Below, piece by piece: positions 33,749-42,456 of a DNA stretch of 42,639 nt. The number at the start of each line of letters is the position of its first letter. Within the stretch, counting starts at the first letter, position 1. The notes under the pieces were generated by a model that did no database searches, was not told the DNA's origin, and worked only from the letters and a program-made list of their open reading frames with translations. The stretch comes from Candidatus Nomurabacteria bacterium (GTDB taxonomy: Bacteria > Patescibacteriota > Minisyncoccia > Phycocordibacterales > UBA2100), in the NCBI GenBank assembly GCA_943356775.1, contig CALRFU010000008.1, forward strand, positions 1 through 42,639, given 5' to 3'. Both the position numbers and the translations under genes were made by a program.

Positions 33749-35023
33749 ATGGACATACTAGTCGTCGGTAGTGGGGCGCGGGAACACGCGCTCTTGTGGA
33801 AGCTCAAACAATCGCCGCGCGTGGGGAAGCTCTATGCGGCACCGGGGAACGGCGGGACGAATCTCCTTGCGGAGAACGTGCCGATTGCCGTCATGGAATT
33901 CGAGAAGTTGGCGGCTTTCGCGAAAGAAAAAGGAATCGGGCTGACGGTACCGGGACCGGACGATGCGTTTGTCGGCGGTATCGTGGATGTATTTCAGGCT
34001 CACGGATTGCGTGTGTGGGGGCCGAGCAAAGAGGCGGCACAGGTTGAAGGTTCGAAAGCGTTTTCGAAGCAATTGATGCAAGACGCACAGATTCCCACAG
34101 CAAAATTTCAAGTGTTTACTGACCCGTCATCAGCTCTCGCGTATGTGCGTACGCACAGTGCTCCGATTGTAGTGAAGGCGTCAGGCCTGGCACTCGGCAA
34201 GGGTGTGTATGTCTGTCGTACGACCGAAGAGGCAGAGCAGGCCATTCAGGAGATTATGGTTGACCGCACACACAAAAGTGCGGGAGATGAAGTGGTTATT
34301 GAAGAGTATCTTGAGGGCCCCGAGATATCTGTCCATGCGCTCACCGACGGCAGTACACATATACTTTTTCCTTCATCTCAGGATCACAAGGCTGCGCTTG
34401 ACGGCGACCAGGGGAAAAATACGGGCGGTATGGGCACCATTGCTCCGGTACCCGGCGTGGCTTCTGATGTGATGGCAGGCATCGGAAACCAAGTTGTTAC
34501 CCCGACGTTCGAGACGCTCAAGAAACGTGGCGTCCAATTTAGAGGACTCTTGTTTCCCGGTCTTATGATGACTGCGGACGGTCCGAAAGTCCTTGAATAC
34601 AACGCCCGTTTCGGGGACCCCGAGACGCAGGTATATATGCGTTTGCTGAAAACCGACCTGCTCGACCTCCTCGAAGCGTCTACAGACGGTACACTCGATG
34701 CCATCCGCGATTCGGTCGAATGGCACCGGGGATTTGCGGCGAACATCGTGATTGCCTCCGGCGGCTATCCCGATGCATACCCGACAGGTTTACCGATAAG
34801 CGGTATTGCGGAAGCGGAACAAGACGAACATGTCGTGGTATTTCAAGCAGGAACAAGAATGGACAACGGTCAGTTGGTTACCGCTGGCGGGCGTGTACTC
34901 GGCGTCTCCGCGATAGGCGGCACACTTAAGCAAGCCCTCGACCGCGCCTATACGGCGGTGGAGAAAATCCATTTTGAAGGAATGCACTTCCGTCGCGACA
35001 TCGGGGCAAAATCTCTCTTGTAG
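33749..35023 (+). CDS. purD: Phosphoribosylamine-glycine ligase
   Basis: MDILVVGSGAREHALLWKL..KASGLALGKGVYVC..EYNARFGDPETQ. Confidence 0.94.
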   Translation: MDILVVGSGAREHALLWKLKQSPRVGKLYAAPGNGGTNLLAENVPIAVMEFEKLAAFAKEKGIGLTVPGPDDAFVGGIVDVFQAHGLRVWGPSKEAAQVEGSKAFSKQLMQDAQIPTAKFQVFTDPSSALAYVRTHSAPIVVKASGLALGKGVYVCRTTEEAEQAIQEIMVDRTHKSAGDEVVIEEYLEGPEISVHALTDGSTHILFPSSQDHKAALDGDQGKNTGGMGTIAPVPGVASDVMAGIGNQVVTPTFETLKKRGVQFRGLLFPGLMMTADGPKVLEYNARFGDPETQVYMRLLKTDLLDLLEASTDGTLDAIRDSVEWHRGFAANIVIASGGYPDAYPTGLPISGIAEAEQDEHVVVFQAGTRMDNGQLVTAGGRVLGVSAIGGTLKQALDRAYTAVEKIHFEGMHFRRDIGAKSLL

Positions 35024-35041
35024 GAGTGATATAATTTCCGC

Positions 35042-37855
35042 ATGCCTCCCATGCTGGAGAAGCCGCGTAATGCGGCGCTTCCGAAATTCAAATCTCCTGA
35101 AGAGGAGCTTGCCTATTTGCGTGAGCGCGTGCGCGAGAAGGAGGCCGAGATGGAAGCCCCTGATAATCGTTTTGAATCTGACCGCATTGCAAGGCGTGAA
35201 GTAGCGGCATACTCAGAAGTGCCCGCGGCGACCATCCTCCACGAGACGGTGGTCATGGCGGAGCACGAGATCCTCAAAAACGTCCTCAGACTCGAGCCAG
35301 AGATGCATGACACACAGGTGGATGAGATTTTGCGATTGGTACAGACGAATGGTATACGCAATGCCCTCTCCGTAGCCGCACGGATGAAGAACCCACATCT
35401 CGAGGACGACATTCATCGCGCACTTGTGAGGTACATCGCCGAAGGGCTGCCTGATAGAGGCATGGGGGTACCGGAAAAGACACGTCGAGCTCTCAATATG
35501 GTGCTTTTCGAGATACATCCACAAGCACACGGAGGGGGCGACAAACAGGATAATCAGCAGCACAAACTTGAACAGTTGCTCTCATCTTCCGAGCAGCTCT
35601 ACGCAGGCCTCACTTCACTCATCGACAAACACGAAGGCTTCTCACTCGAGATAGCGGTGCAAGAGGGAACCGAAGAAGCATTTTTGTACCTCGCAGTGCC
35701 GCGCACGAAAAAGATACTCGCGGAGCGCCTCATCTCTTCGGTCTTCCCGAATGCGCGCATGTCGGAATCGCGCGGCGATTACAACATTTTCAACTACGAA
35801 GGGCACCATGCCGCCGCTTATGCGACGCTCGCTGACCACCCGTCTCTCCCGCTCAAGACCCCGGAGCTCTTTGAGTATGACCCGATGAATGTGCTCCTGG
35901 CGGCATTTGCAAAAATTGCGAAGCATGGCGAGGGGGCATCTCTCCAAATAACCGTCTCGACCGAAGGTGACCGCTACAATCACCACTACAAAAAGATTTT
36001 GCGTCAACTTGAGAAAGGGAAGAATTTTCGCAAGGCAATCAAAGTTCCCGAGACGGAGATAGGGGAGGCTGTCTACGCGATGGCAAAGCAGGTATTCATG
36101 CCAGAGGCGCACAAGAAGGAAATGGAGAGCCAATTCCGTAAATCATCTGACCAAGTGATGACCGAAGAAATAACTAAGAAAATAAAAAGCCGCATCGCAC
36201 CGGTCTCTATCCGGCTCGTCACGTCGGCACCTACGCAAGAGCGTGCGGATGAACTCCTCTTTAACCTCGAAGCACCCTTCAATCAGTACGACGATCCAAA
36301 AGGGAATCAACTGACTTTCAAGCGTGTCGGGAGTTGGGGGCTTACGGATTTCATTCGGAGTTTTACGTATCGTGAATTCGACCCATCGATTATGATGCCG
36401 CTCTCTCTCGCCGAGGTCACTGCGATTTTCCACTTTACTGCAGAACGCTTGACCACCTCGCGCGAGTTGAAGCGGAGCTTCGGCAAGCAAGCTCCTGCCC
36501 CTGTCGAGACTCCGGCCGAAGGTATCACGATCGGTATTAATCAATACGGCGCAGATGAGACACCGGTGCGCTTTGGCGCCTCGGATCGTTTGCGCCATGC
36601 GTATGTAATCGGACAGACGGGTACGGGAAAGACTGGATTTATCAAAAACATGATCATCCAGGACATCAAGAATGGGGAAGGTGTTGCCTTCATTGATCCA
36701 CACGGCAATGACATCGAAGACATACTCGCTTGTATCCCACCGGAGCGCATAAAAGACGTTATATATTTTGATCCTGCGTACACCGCGCGGCCGATGGGTC
36801 TCAACATGCTCGAATATGACCGCTCGAAGCCCGAGATGAAGACCTTTGTTGTCGACGAAGTCTACGGCATCTTCCGCAAACTCTATGCCGACGTGCCCGA
36901 AGCGTTTGGCCCTATGTTCGAACAGTATTACCGCAACGCCGTGCAGCTCGTCGTCGAGGATCCCGATACGGGCAGTACATTCGTCGAGATACCACGCGTC
37001 TTTGCCGATCGCGATTTCCGCAACATGAAGCTCAATCACTGTAAGAATCCCATTATCGTGCAGTTCTGGCGCAAAATCGCCGAAGCCGCGGGAGGGGATC
37101 CATCGCTTGAGAACGTCGCCCCGTACATCACGAGCAAGTTCGACGTCTTTCTCACCAACGACATCATGCGGCCTATCGTGAGTCAGGAAAAATCCGCCTT
37201 TAATTTCAGGGAGATAATGGACAAGAAAAAGATTTTCCTTGCGAATCTCTCGAAGGGACGCTTGGGCGACAGAAATACCTCGCTTCTCGGCCTCATCCTC
37301 GTGTCCAAATTCCTGCAGGCGGCCTTCTCGCGCGTCGATACACGCGGAGACCTTCTGCCGGTGTTCTATCTCTACATCGACGAATTCCAAAACTTCGCTA
37401 CGCCTTCTATCGCGACGATTCTTTCCGAGGCACGCAAATACAAGCTTTCACTCACGATTGCGCACCAATTCATTGCACAACTCGAAGAAGACATACGCGA
37501 TGCGGTCATCGGCAACGTGGGCACCAAAGCATCATTCCGCGTCGGTACCCAAGACGCCGAATTTTTGGAGAAACAATTTTCTCCGATATTTAACGCGCAA
37601 GACCTCGAGAATTTGCCCAACAGAAACGCCGTACTCTCGCTTCTGGTCAATGGCGTCCCTGCACGGCCATTCACTATTCAGACGCAGGATTTGCCTAGAA
37701 TGGACTACAGCACCGTCGAAGCATTGAAGGAACTTTCGTACAGGACATATGGTAAGGATAGGCAAGAGGTAGAAGACGACGTCAACCGCAAATTCGACGC
37801 GGCCTACGGCAAGAAACCGGTTGACCCGGGAGCGCCTGCACCGCTCTACCAATAG
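35042..37855 (+). CDS. VirD4/TraG-like type IV secretion/conjugative ATPase (HerA/FtsK superfamily)
   Basis: AYVIGQTGTGKTGFIKNMI (Walker A), FYLYIDEFQNFATPSIATILSEARKY (Walker B), GTQDAEFLEKQF. Confidence 0.85.
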   Translation: MPPMLEKPRNAALPKFKSPEEELAYLRERVREKEAEMEAPDNRFESDRIARREVAAYSEVPAATILHETVVMAEHEILKNVLRLEPEMHDTQVDEILRLVQTNGIRNALSVAARMKNPHLEDDIHRALVRYIAEGLPDRGMGVPEKTRRALNMVLFEIHPQAHGGGDKQDNQQHKLEQLLSSSEQLYAGLTSLIDKHEGFSLEIAVQEGTEEAFLYLAVPRTKKILAERLISSVFPNARMSESRGDYNIFNYEGHHAAAYATLADHPSLPLKTPELFEYDPMNVLLAAFAKIAKHGEGASLQITVSTEGDRYNHHYKKILRQLEKGKNFRKAIKVPETEIGEAVYAMAKQVFMPEAHKKEMESQFRKSSDQVMTEEITKKIKSRIAPVSIRLVTSAPTQERADELLFNLEAPFNQYDDPKGNQLTFKRVGSWGLTDFIRSFTYREFDPSIMMPLSLAEVTAIFHFTAERLTTSRELKRSFGKQAPAPVETPAEGITIGINQYGADETPVRFGASDRLRHAYVIGQTGTGKTGFIKNMIIQDIKNGEGVAFIDPHGNDIEDILACIPPERIKDVIYFDPAYTARPMGLNMLEYDRSKPEMKTFVVDEVYGIFRKLYADVPEAFGPMFEQYYRNAVQLVVEDPDTGSTFVEIPRVFADRDFRNMKLNHCKNPIIVQFWRKIAEAAGGDPSLENVAPYITSKFDVFLTNDIMRPIVSQEKSAFNFREIMDKKKIFLANLSKGRLGDRNTSLLGLILVSKFLQAAFSRVDTRGDLLPVFYLYIDEFQNFATPSIATILSEARKYKLSLTIAHQFIAQLEEDIRDAVIGNVGTKASFRVGTQDAEFLEKQFSPIFNAQDLENLPNRNAVLSLLVNGVPARPFTIQTQDLPRMDYSTVEALKELSYRTYGKDRQEVEDDVNRKFDAAYGKKPVDPGAPAPLYQ

Positions 37856-37891
37856 TTTCTCTCAGTGTGGAATCGTGGTACATTGTCGCTC

Positions 37892-38494
37892 ATGGAACAC
37901 CCTAAAAAAGAGCGAACATTTGTAATGGTTAAACCGGACGGCGTACAGCGCGGCTTGGTCGGAGAAGTTATCAAGCGATATGAGCGCACGGGGCTTAAGC
38001 TCATGGGTTTGAAACTCTGTGTGGCCGACGAGAAGAAGCTGTGGGAGCACTACGGTAAGGATGATGTGTGGTTCCTCAAAAAGGGTACCAAAATCATGGA
38101 GGACAAGAAGCTCAACAACCTGCCGGTTACCAAAGAGGCGATTGAGTACGGAAAAGACATCATCGGCCAACTCGTGAAGTTTATGACGAGTGGACCCGTT
38201 ATCCAGATGGTCTGGGAAGGGAACCAGGCGGCCGCTGTCGTCGTGAAGATTACCGGTACCACCGAGCCTGCTTCATCGGATGTTGGTACTATCCGCGGCG
38301 ACCTCACCATTGATTCATATAATATTGCGGCGGTGGATGACCGCGCAGTGCGCAACCTCGTCCACTGCTCCGAATCAGCCGATGAAGCGAAGCGGGAGAT
38401 TGCTATTTGGTTTACTGAAGCTGAAATGACTCAGTATCGCCTCGTAGGAGAGCAAATTCTGTACGACGTGAACCTTGACGGCATCCTCGAATAA
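37892..38494 (+). CDS. ndk: Nucleoside-diphosphate kinase (long form)
   Basis: ERTFVMVKPDGVQRGLVGEVIKRYERTGLKLMGLKL..RGDLTIDSYNIAAVDDRAVRNLVHCSESADEAKREI. Confidence 0.9.
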   Translation: MEHPKKERTFVMVKPDGVQRGLVGEVIKRYERTGLKLMGLKLCVADEKKLWEHYGKDDVWFLKKGTKIMEDKKLNNLPVTKEAIEYGKDIIGQLVKFMTSGPVIQMVWEGNQAAAVVVKITGTTEPASSDVGTIRGDLTIDSYNIAAVDDRAVRNLVHCSESADEAKREIAIWFTEAEMTQYRLVGEQILYDVNLDGILE

Positions 38495-38557
38495 GAAAAA
38501 CCTCAACGGGAGAGATATTCACACTATCTTCCGTTTTGCGGGTGTATACTATTTATA

Positions 38558-38682
38558 GCGGTTAGGTACGAAAACCTGCTGGTGCGAATAAGGGTAATCC
38601 GACATCGCTCTCTGCCTTGGCAGAGATGCTGAGGACTCCCACCTGGCTCCAATACCAGGCCACCGTACTTACCGCCTCCGAG
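38558..38682 (+). ncRNA. Structured non-coding RNA, family not recognised
   Basis: -10 TATACT (38545-38550); closing stem GCGGTTAGGTACG/CGTACTTACCGC (38558-38570/38664-38675); internal hairpins CTCTGC-CTTG-GCAGAG and CCTGG..CCAGG; own terminator. Confidence 0.65.
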
Positions 38683-38707
38683 AAACCCTGCACGATGCAG
38701 GGTTTTT
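38683..38707 (+). terminator. Intrinsic terminator of ncRNA
   Basis: AAACCCTGCA cga TGCAGGGTTTTT. Confidence 0.85.
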
Positions 38708-38726
38708 GGGTGTTAGACTTTCCGCT

Positions 38727-39098
38727 ATGACCGGAAGACAGCTACTCTTTGCGCAGGTTATTGTCCTTGTCGTCCTTTTCGGCATCGTCATCTTCGGAAT
38801 GTCGCATGACTATCTCTGGGGTGTCGCATGGTATAGCGCCACTGCGCACTTCCTGGGAGGTCTGTGGGCAGCACTTTTCTTTACGTGGGGGCAAGGTGCA
38901 CTCCGTCTGTCGCGTAGTGTCGCGTATGTTGTGGTCGCAACGTTTGTGCTCGGTGTATGTTGGGAGATATTTGAATTCTCAATCGGTGCGACACATTTCC
39001 CTGTCGATACCGTCGACACGATAGCAGACCTCATCATGGACGTAATCGGCGGCACGATGGGGGCGCTTATAATGAAGTATCTATGGCCGCGAAAATAA
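38727..39098 (+). CDS. Small polytopic membrane protein
   Basis: Four TM segments; DTVDTIADLIMDVIGGTMGALI; TGTTAGACT 7 nt before ATG. Confidence 0.6.
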   Translation: MTGRQLLFAQVIVLVVLFGIVIFGMSHDYLWGVAWYSATAHFLGGLWAALFFTWGQGALRLSRSVAYVVVATFVLGVCWEIFEFSIGATHFPVDTVDTIADLIMDVIGGTMGALIMKYLWPRK

Positions 39099-40489
39099 CA
39101 TTTCACGGAGGCGCGGGGACGGTAACCGGCGCAAATTTCCTTGTTGATACGGATTCGACCCATTCGACTGACTCAGGGCAGGCAGGCTCACCGCAAGCAG
39201 GTACGCAAAAGATATTGATTGATTGCGGCATCCTGCAAAGAGAGCAGGTGTGTGATGTTGCGAACAGCGCACCTTTTTTTTACGATGTGGCATCGGTAGA
39301 TGCGCTCATCGTGACGCATGCGCATGCCGACCATATTGGGCGCATCCCTCGATTTGTCCGTGATGGATTTCGCGGCGCTATTCATTCGACGGGAGCGACC
39401 AAAGAGCTCGCCGCTCTCATGTTTGCCGATGCGCTGCGCGTAATGCAGAGCGACGCTTTGAAGCATGGGTGCGAAGTGTTATATGAAGCCGAGGATGTGA
39501 CAACGACACTCTCGCTCTGGAATGCGCATGAATACCACGAACCATTTTCACTTGATGAGGTCGAAGTGGAGCTTTTTGATGCCGGCCACATACTCGGTTC
39601 GGCACTGGTAAAGATGACGCGGGCAAGCCGCTCGATTGTCTTTACGGGCGACCTCGGTAATTCTCCGGAATCGCTTTTGAATGACACCGAATCACCCGAG
39701 GGAGCACAGTACATCGTCATGGAGAGTGTGTACGGGGACCGTGTACACGAGGGGCGGGATGAGCGTCGCGAACAACTGCGCCTGTGCGTGGAAAAAGTAC
39801 GGGCACACAAAGGGGTTTTGCTTATACCGTCTTTCTCCCTTGAGCGTACTCAACTCCTCCTTTTTGAGCTCAATGTGATGATGGAGGAGGGGACGCTCGC
39901 GCCCATCCCGATATATCTCGATTCGCCGCTTGCCATCGAGGTCACCGAGGTATTCCGGAAGTACAGACACTTGCTCAATCCGAAGGCGCAGAAGCATTTT
40001 TCTGAAGGCAAAGATCCTTTTTCGTTCAAAAGCCTTAAGCTTACCCGTGAAGTCAGCGATTCCCGAGCCATCCATGCTGCGCCGAATCCCAAGATCATCA
40101 TTGCGGGTGCGGGTATGTCTCACGGGGGGCGCATCCGTGCGCATGAGAAGTACTATTTGGGCGATAAAAAAGCAACCATTCTTTTTGTGGGATACCAAGT
40201 GCCTGGTTCCTTAGGTCGCCGTATTCAAGATGGGGAGAAACGTGTGGAGATAGATGGTGAGCACATTCGTATCTATGCCGAGCGCGAGACACTCTCAGGA
40301 TATTCGGGTCATGCTGACCGAGAGCAACTCCTCACCTTTGTCGAAAACGCAGGTGAATCACTCGAACGTGTCTTTGTGACGATGGGGGAGCCGCGCTCAT
40401 CGATGTTTCTCGCGCAACGCCTAAAAGATTTTCTTGGCGTTGATGCGGTTGTGCCCGAAGCGGGACAAACATTTGAAATAGATTGGTGA
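39083..40489 (+). CDS. Metallo-beta-lactamase/beta-CASP family RNA-processing exonuclease
   Basis: GGAGTVTGANFLV, THAHADHIGRIP, DAGHILGSALV, FTGDLGN, LSGYSGHADREQL. Confidence 0.9.
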   Translation: MAAKITFHGGAGTVTGANFLVDTDSTHSTDSGQAGSPQAGTQKILIDCGILQREQVCDVANSAPFFYDVASVDALIVTHAHADHIGRIPRFVRDGFRGAIHSTGATKELAALMFADALRVMQSDALKHGCEVLYEAEDVTTTLSLWNAHEYHEPFSLDEVEVELFDAGHILGSALVKMTRASRSIVFTGDLGNSPESLLNDTESPEGAQYIVMESVYGDRVHEGRDERREQLRLCVEKVRAHKGVLLIPSFSLERTQLLLFELNVMMEEGTLAPIPIYLDSPLAIEVTEVFRKYRHLLNPKAQKHFSEGKDPFSFKSLKLTREVSDSRAIHAAPNPKIIIAGAGMSHGGRIRAHEKYYLGDKKATILFVGYQVPGSLGRRIQDGEKRVEIDGEHIRIYAERETLSGYSGHADREQLLTFVENAGESLERVFVTMGEPRSSMFLAQRLKDFLGVDAVVPEAGQTFEIDW

Positions 40490-40511
40490 TGAGATGATAT
40501 AATTTCCTTTA

Positions 40512-41195
40512 ATGGCAAAAAGAAATCTCTACCCCAATCACACCGCCGTCCCGCTGAATTTTTGCCGACTGCCCGACGGATACGGCGTCGTAAAAATCGG
40601 CGTCTCGGGTGCCGCTGAGACCGGTGCGTGCGGGCTCGATGCCTACGAAAAAGCAAAAGAACTCGGACGTGAGATAGCAAAGCAGGGCGGCATAATCACA
40701 ACAGGGGCGACTACGGGCTTTCCGATGTACTCAGCCATGGGAGCCAAAGACGAATGTGGTTTCTCAATCGGGTTTTCACCCGCCGCTAACGAGCGCGAGC
40801 ATGTGGAGACCTACAAATTACCGCTCGATTTTATGGATGTAGTCGTATATACCGGATTTGGGTATGCGGGGCGAGACCTACTATTTGTGCGTTCGTCTGA
40901 TGCCATGATTATCGGATGCGGACGCATCGGGACGCTCAATGAGTTTGCCGTCGCATTCGAAGACCGTCGCCCCATCGGCATATTAGAAGGTTCTTGGGAG
41001 ACTGACGAGATATTGAGGCGCGTAATCGAGGCAGCACATCGACCGAACAATAAAATTGTCTTTGATTCGGACCCAAAAGCAATCGTTGAACGCCTTATCG
41101 AAATGGTGATGAAAGAAAAAGAAAAGACGATGCTCGTCTACAACAATCACGACAACCGAGGTGCGGTGATCCGAGCGGAGGAGGTGATCCTCTAG
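40512..41195 (+). CDS. SLOG/LOG-like Rossmann nucleotide-binding protein
   Basis: KIGVSGAAETGACGLDAYEKAKELGREIAKQGGIITTGATTGFPMYSAMGAKD; GRIGTLNEFAVAFED. Confidence 0.7.
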   Translation: MAKRNLYPNHTAVPLNFCRLPDGYGVVKIGVSGAAETGACGLDAYEKAKELGREIAKQGGIITTGATTGFPMYSAMGAKDECGFSIGFSPAANEREHVETYKLPLDFMDVVVYTGFGYAGRDLLFVRSSDAMIIGCGRIGTLNEFAVAFEDRRPIGILEGSWETDEILRRVIEAAHRPNNKIVFDSDPKAIVERLIEMVMKEKEKTMLVYNNHDNRGAVIRAEEVIL

Positions 41196-41198
41196 TAA

Positions 41199-41546
41199 CT
41201 AAGCTTTCAGGTTTTTCGTCAGCCTCTCGAATGTTTCAGGGTAATCTTTTGCGAGTTCAGAGAGAACTTTGCGGTCGAGTTTGATGTCGGCCTTCTTGAG
41301 AGCGTCGATAAGTCTTGAATAAGAAAATCCGAGTGGGCGCGCTGCGGCATTGATGCGGATCGTCCAGAGGTTGCGGTATTCGCGCTTTTTGGTGCGGCGA
41401 TGGCGGAAGGCGTGGGTGCCCGCGTGCTGAATTGCCTCCTTTGCGGTGCGCTCTTTGTTGGCGCGGTTAAAGCGATAGCCCTTGGTCTGTGCCAAGACGT
41501 TGCGTCGGCGCTTCAACTTTGTAACTCCTCGTTTTACTCGTACCAT
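41199..41546 (-). CDS. rplT: 50S ribosomal protein L20
   Basis: MVRVKRGVTKLKRRRNVLAQTKGYRFNRANK..RRTKKREYRNLWTIRINAAAR. Confidence 0.95.
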   Translation of the reverse strand: MVRVKRGVTKLKRRRNVLAQTKGYRFNRANKERTAKEAIQHAGTHAFRHRRTKKREYRNLWTIRINAAARPLGFSYSRLIDALKKADIKLDRKVLSELAKDYPETFERLTKNLKA

Positions 41547-41584
41547 ATCGTTTTTTCTTTACTTGTAGTGAGCTTGTCGAACTA
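41547..41584 (-). repeat. Intergenic motif copy 6 (rpmI/rplT, minus strand)
   Basis: TAGTTCGACAAGCTCACTACAAGTAAAG.. before rplT ATG. Confidence 0.75.
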
Positions 41585-41770
41585 ATTGCCCAAATAGCGG
41601 CTTTTTGCGGTGTTGTCCATCACCATGTGGAAGGCAACTGCACGGCCGCGGCGCATCTGTTTTGAGCTGCTTTCCTTAGCGTTAAAGTGGTTTTGTCCCG
41701 GAGCACGGGCAATGATCTTGCCTTTTTTTGTCACTCGCAGTCGTTTCGTATACGATTTATTCGTTTTCAC
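41582..41770 (-). CDS. rpmI: 50S ribosomal protein L35
   Basis: MKTNKSYTKRLRVTKKGKIIARAPGQNHFNAKESSS. Confidence 0.92.
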   Translation of the reverse strand: MKTNKSYTKRLRVTKKGKIIARAPGQNHFNAKESSSKQMRRGRAVAFHMVMDNTAKSRYLGN

Positions 41771-41808
41771 AGTTGCGCCATTGTGCCAGAACAGGCCGAA
41801 AAAGCAAG

Positions 41809-42411
41809 CTATTTGACGTCCTCTGTCGTTGGGGTGACTTTGGCAGGCTTTTGTATCTGCGGCTTCTTAGAAGGGTCGCGTTCGAGGGTGATGGAGAGGC
41901 CTTTGGGGCCTTTTTGGATAGGCTCGGCTACCTTGTAGCCCTCGGGAATGACCGCGAGGAAACGCTCGAGGCGCTCCTTGAGGAATTCGAATTCCATGTA
42001 TTTGTAGCGGCCCCACAAGAAGAGATCTACTTTTACGCGGTGACCCTCCTTGAGCCATTCGGCGGCCTTGCCCGCTTTTATCTGCATATCGCGCTCCGAG
42101 GTTCCGATTTTGACCTGTGTAATCTTGGTTTCCGTCACGTGCGCTTTCGATTTTATCTCCTTGTCCTTTTTCTTTTGTTCGTATTTGAATTTGCCGTAGT
42201 CGGTTATTTTGCATACTGGCGGCTGTGCATTGGGGGATATCTCGATGAGGTCCAGTCCGAGCTCAGCCGCTTTTGCGAGCGCCTCACGTATGGGGAGAAC
42301 GCCGAAATTCTCGGCATCAGGTCCGATGACGCGCACCTCGGGCGAGCGGATGCCCTCATTCATGCGGGCGCGCTCCTTCTCAGCTTGCGATGTGTATTTA
42401 GTGAATCCCAT
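41809..42411 (-). CDS. infC: Translation initiation factor IF-3
   Basis: NEGIRSPEVRVIGPDAENFGVLPIREALAKAAELGLDLIEISPNAQPPVCKITDYGKFKYEQKKK; ATG at 42411. Confidence 0.95.
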   Translation of the reverse strand: MGFTKYTSQAEKERARMNEGIRSPEVRVIGPDAENFGVLPIREALAKAAELGLDLIEISPNAQPPVCKITDYGKFKYEQKKKDKEIKSKAHVTETKITQVKIGTSERDMQIKAGKAAEWLKEGHRVKVDLFLWGRYKYMEFEFLKERLERFLAVIPEGYKVAEPIQKGPKGLSITLERDPSKKPQIQKPAKVTPTTEDVK

Positions 42412-42456
42412 TTGTCGCACACACTATAGCATTCCGTGCGGATTCCTCAAGCGTAT

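Noticed and set aside
36143-37390. 415-aa minus-strand ORF opposite the VirD4-like gene
   Set aside because: Antisense shadow of a well-supported coding frame; no recognisable domain
38558-38682. Assignment of the ncRNA as SRP RNA, 5S rRNA or a tRNA
   Set aside because: Diagnostic sequences (SRP GGAA apical domain, 5S CCGAAC loop, tRNA T-loop/CCA) not found; left as unknown
41728-42429. 233-aa plus-strand ORF over infC/rpmI
   Set aside because: Antisense shadow of infC and rpmI
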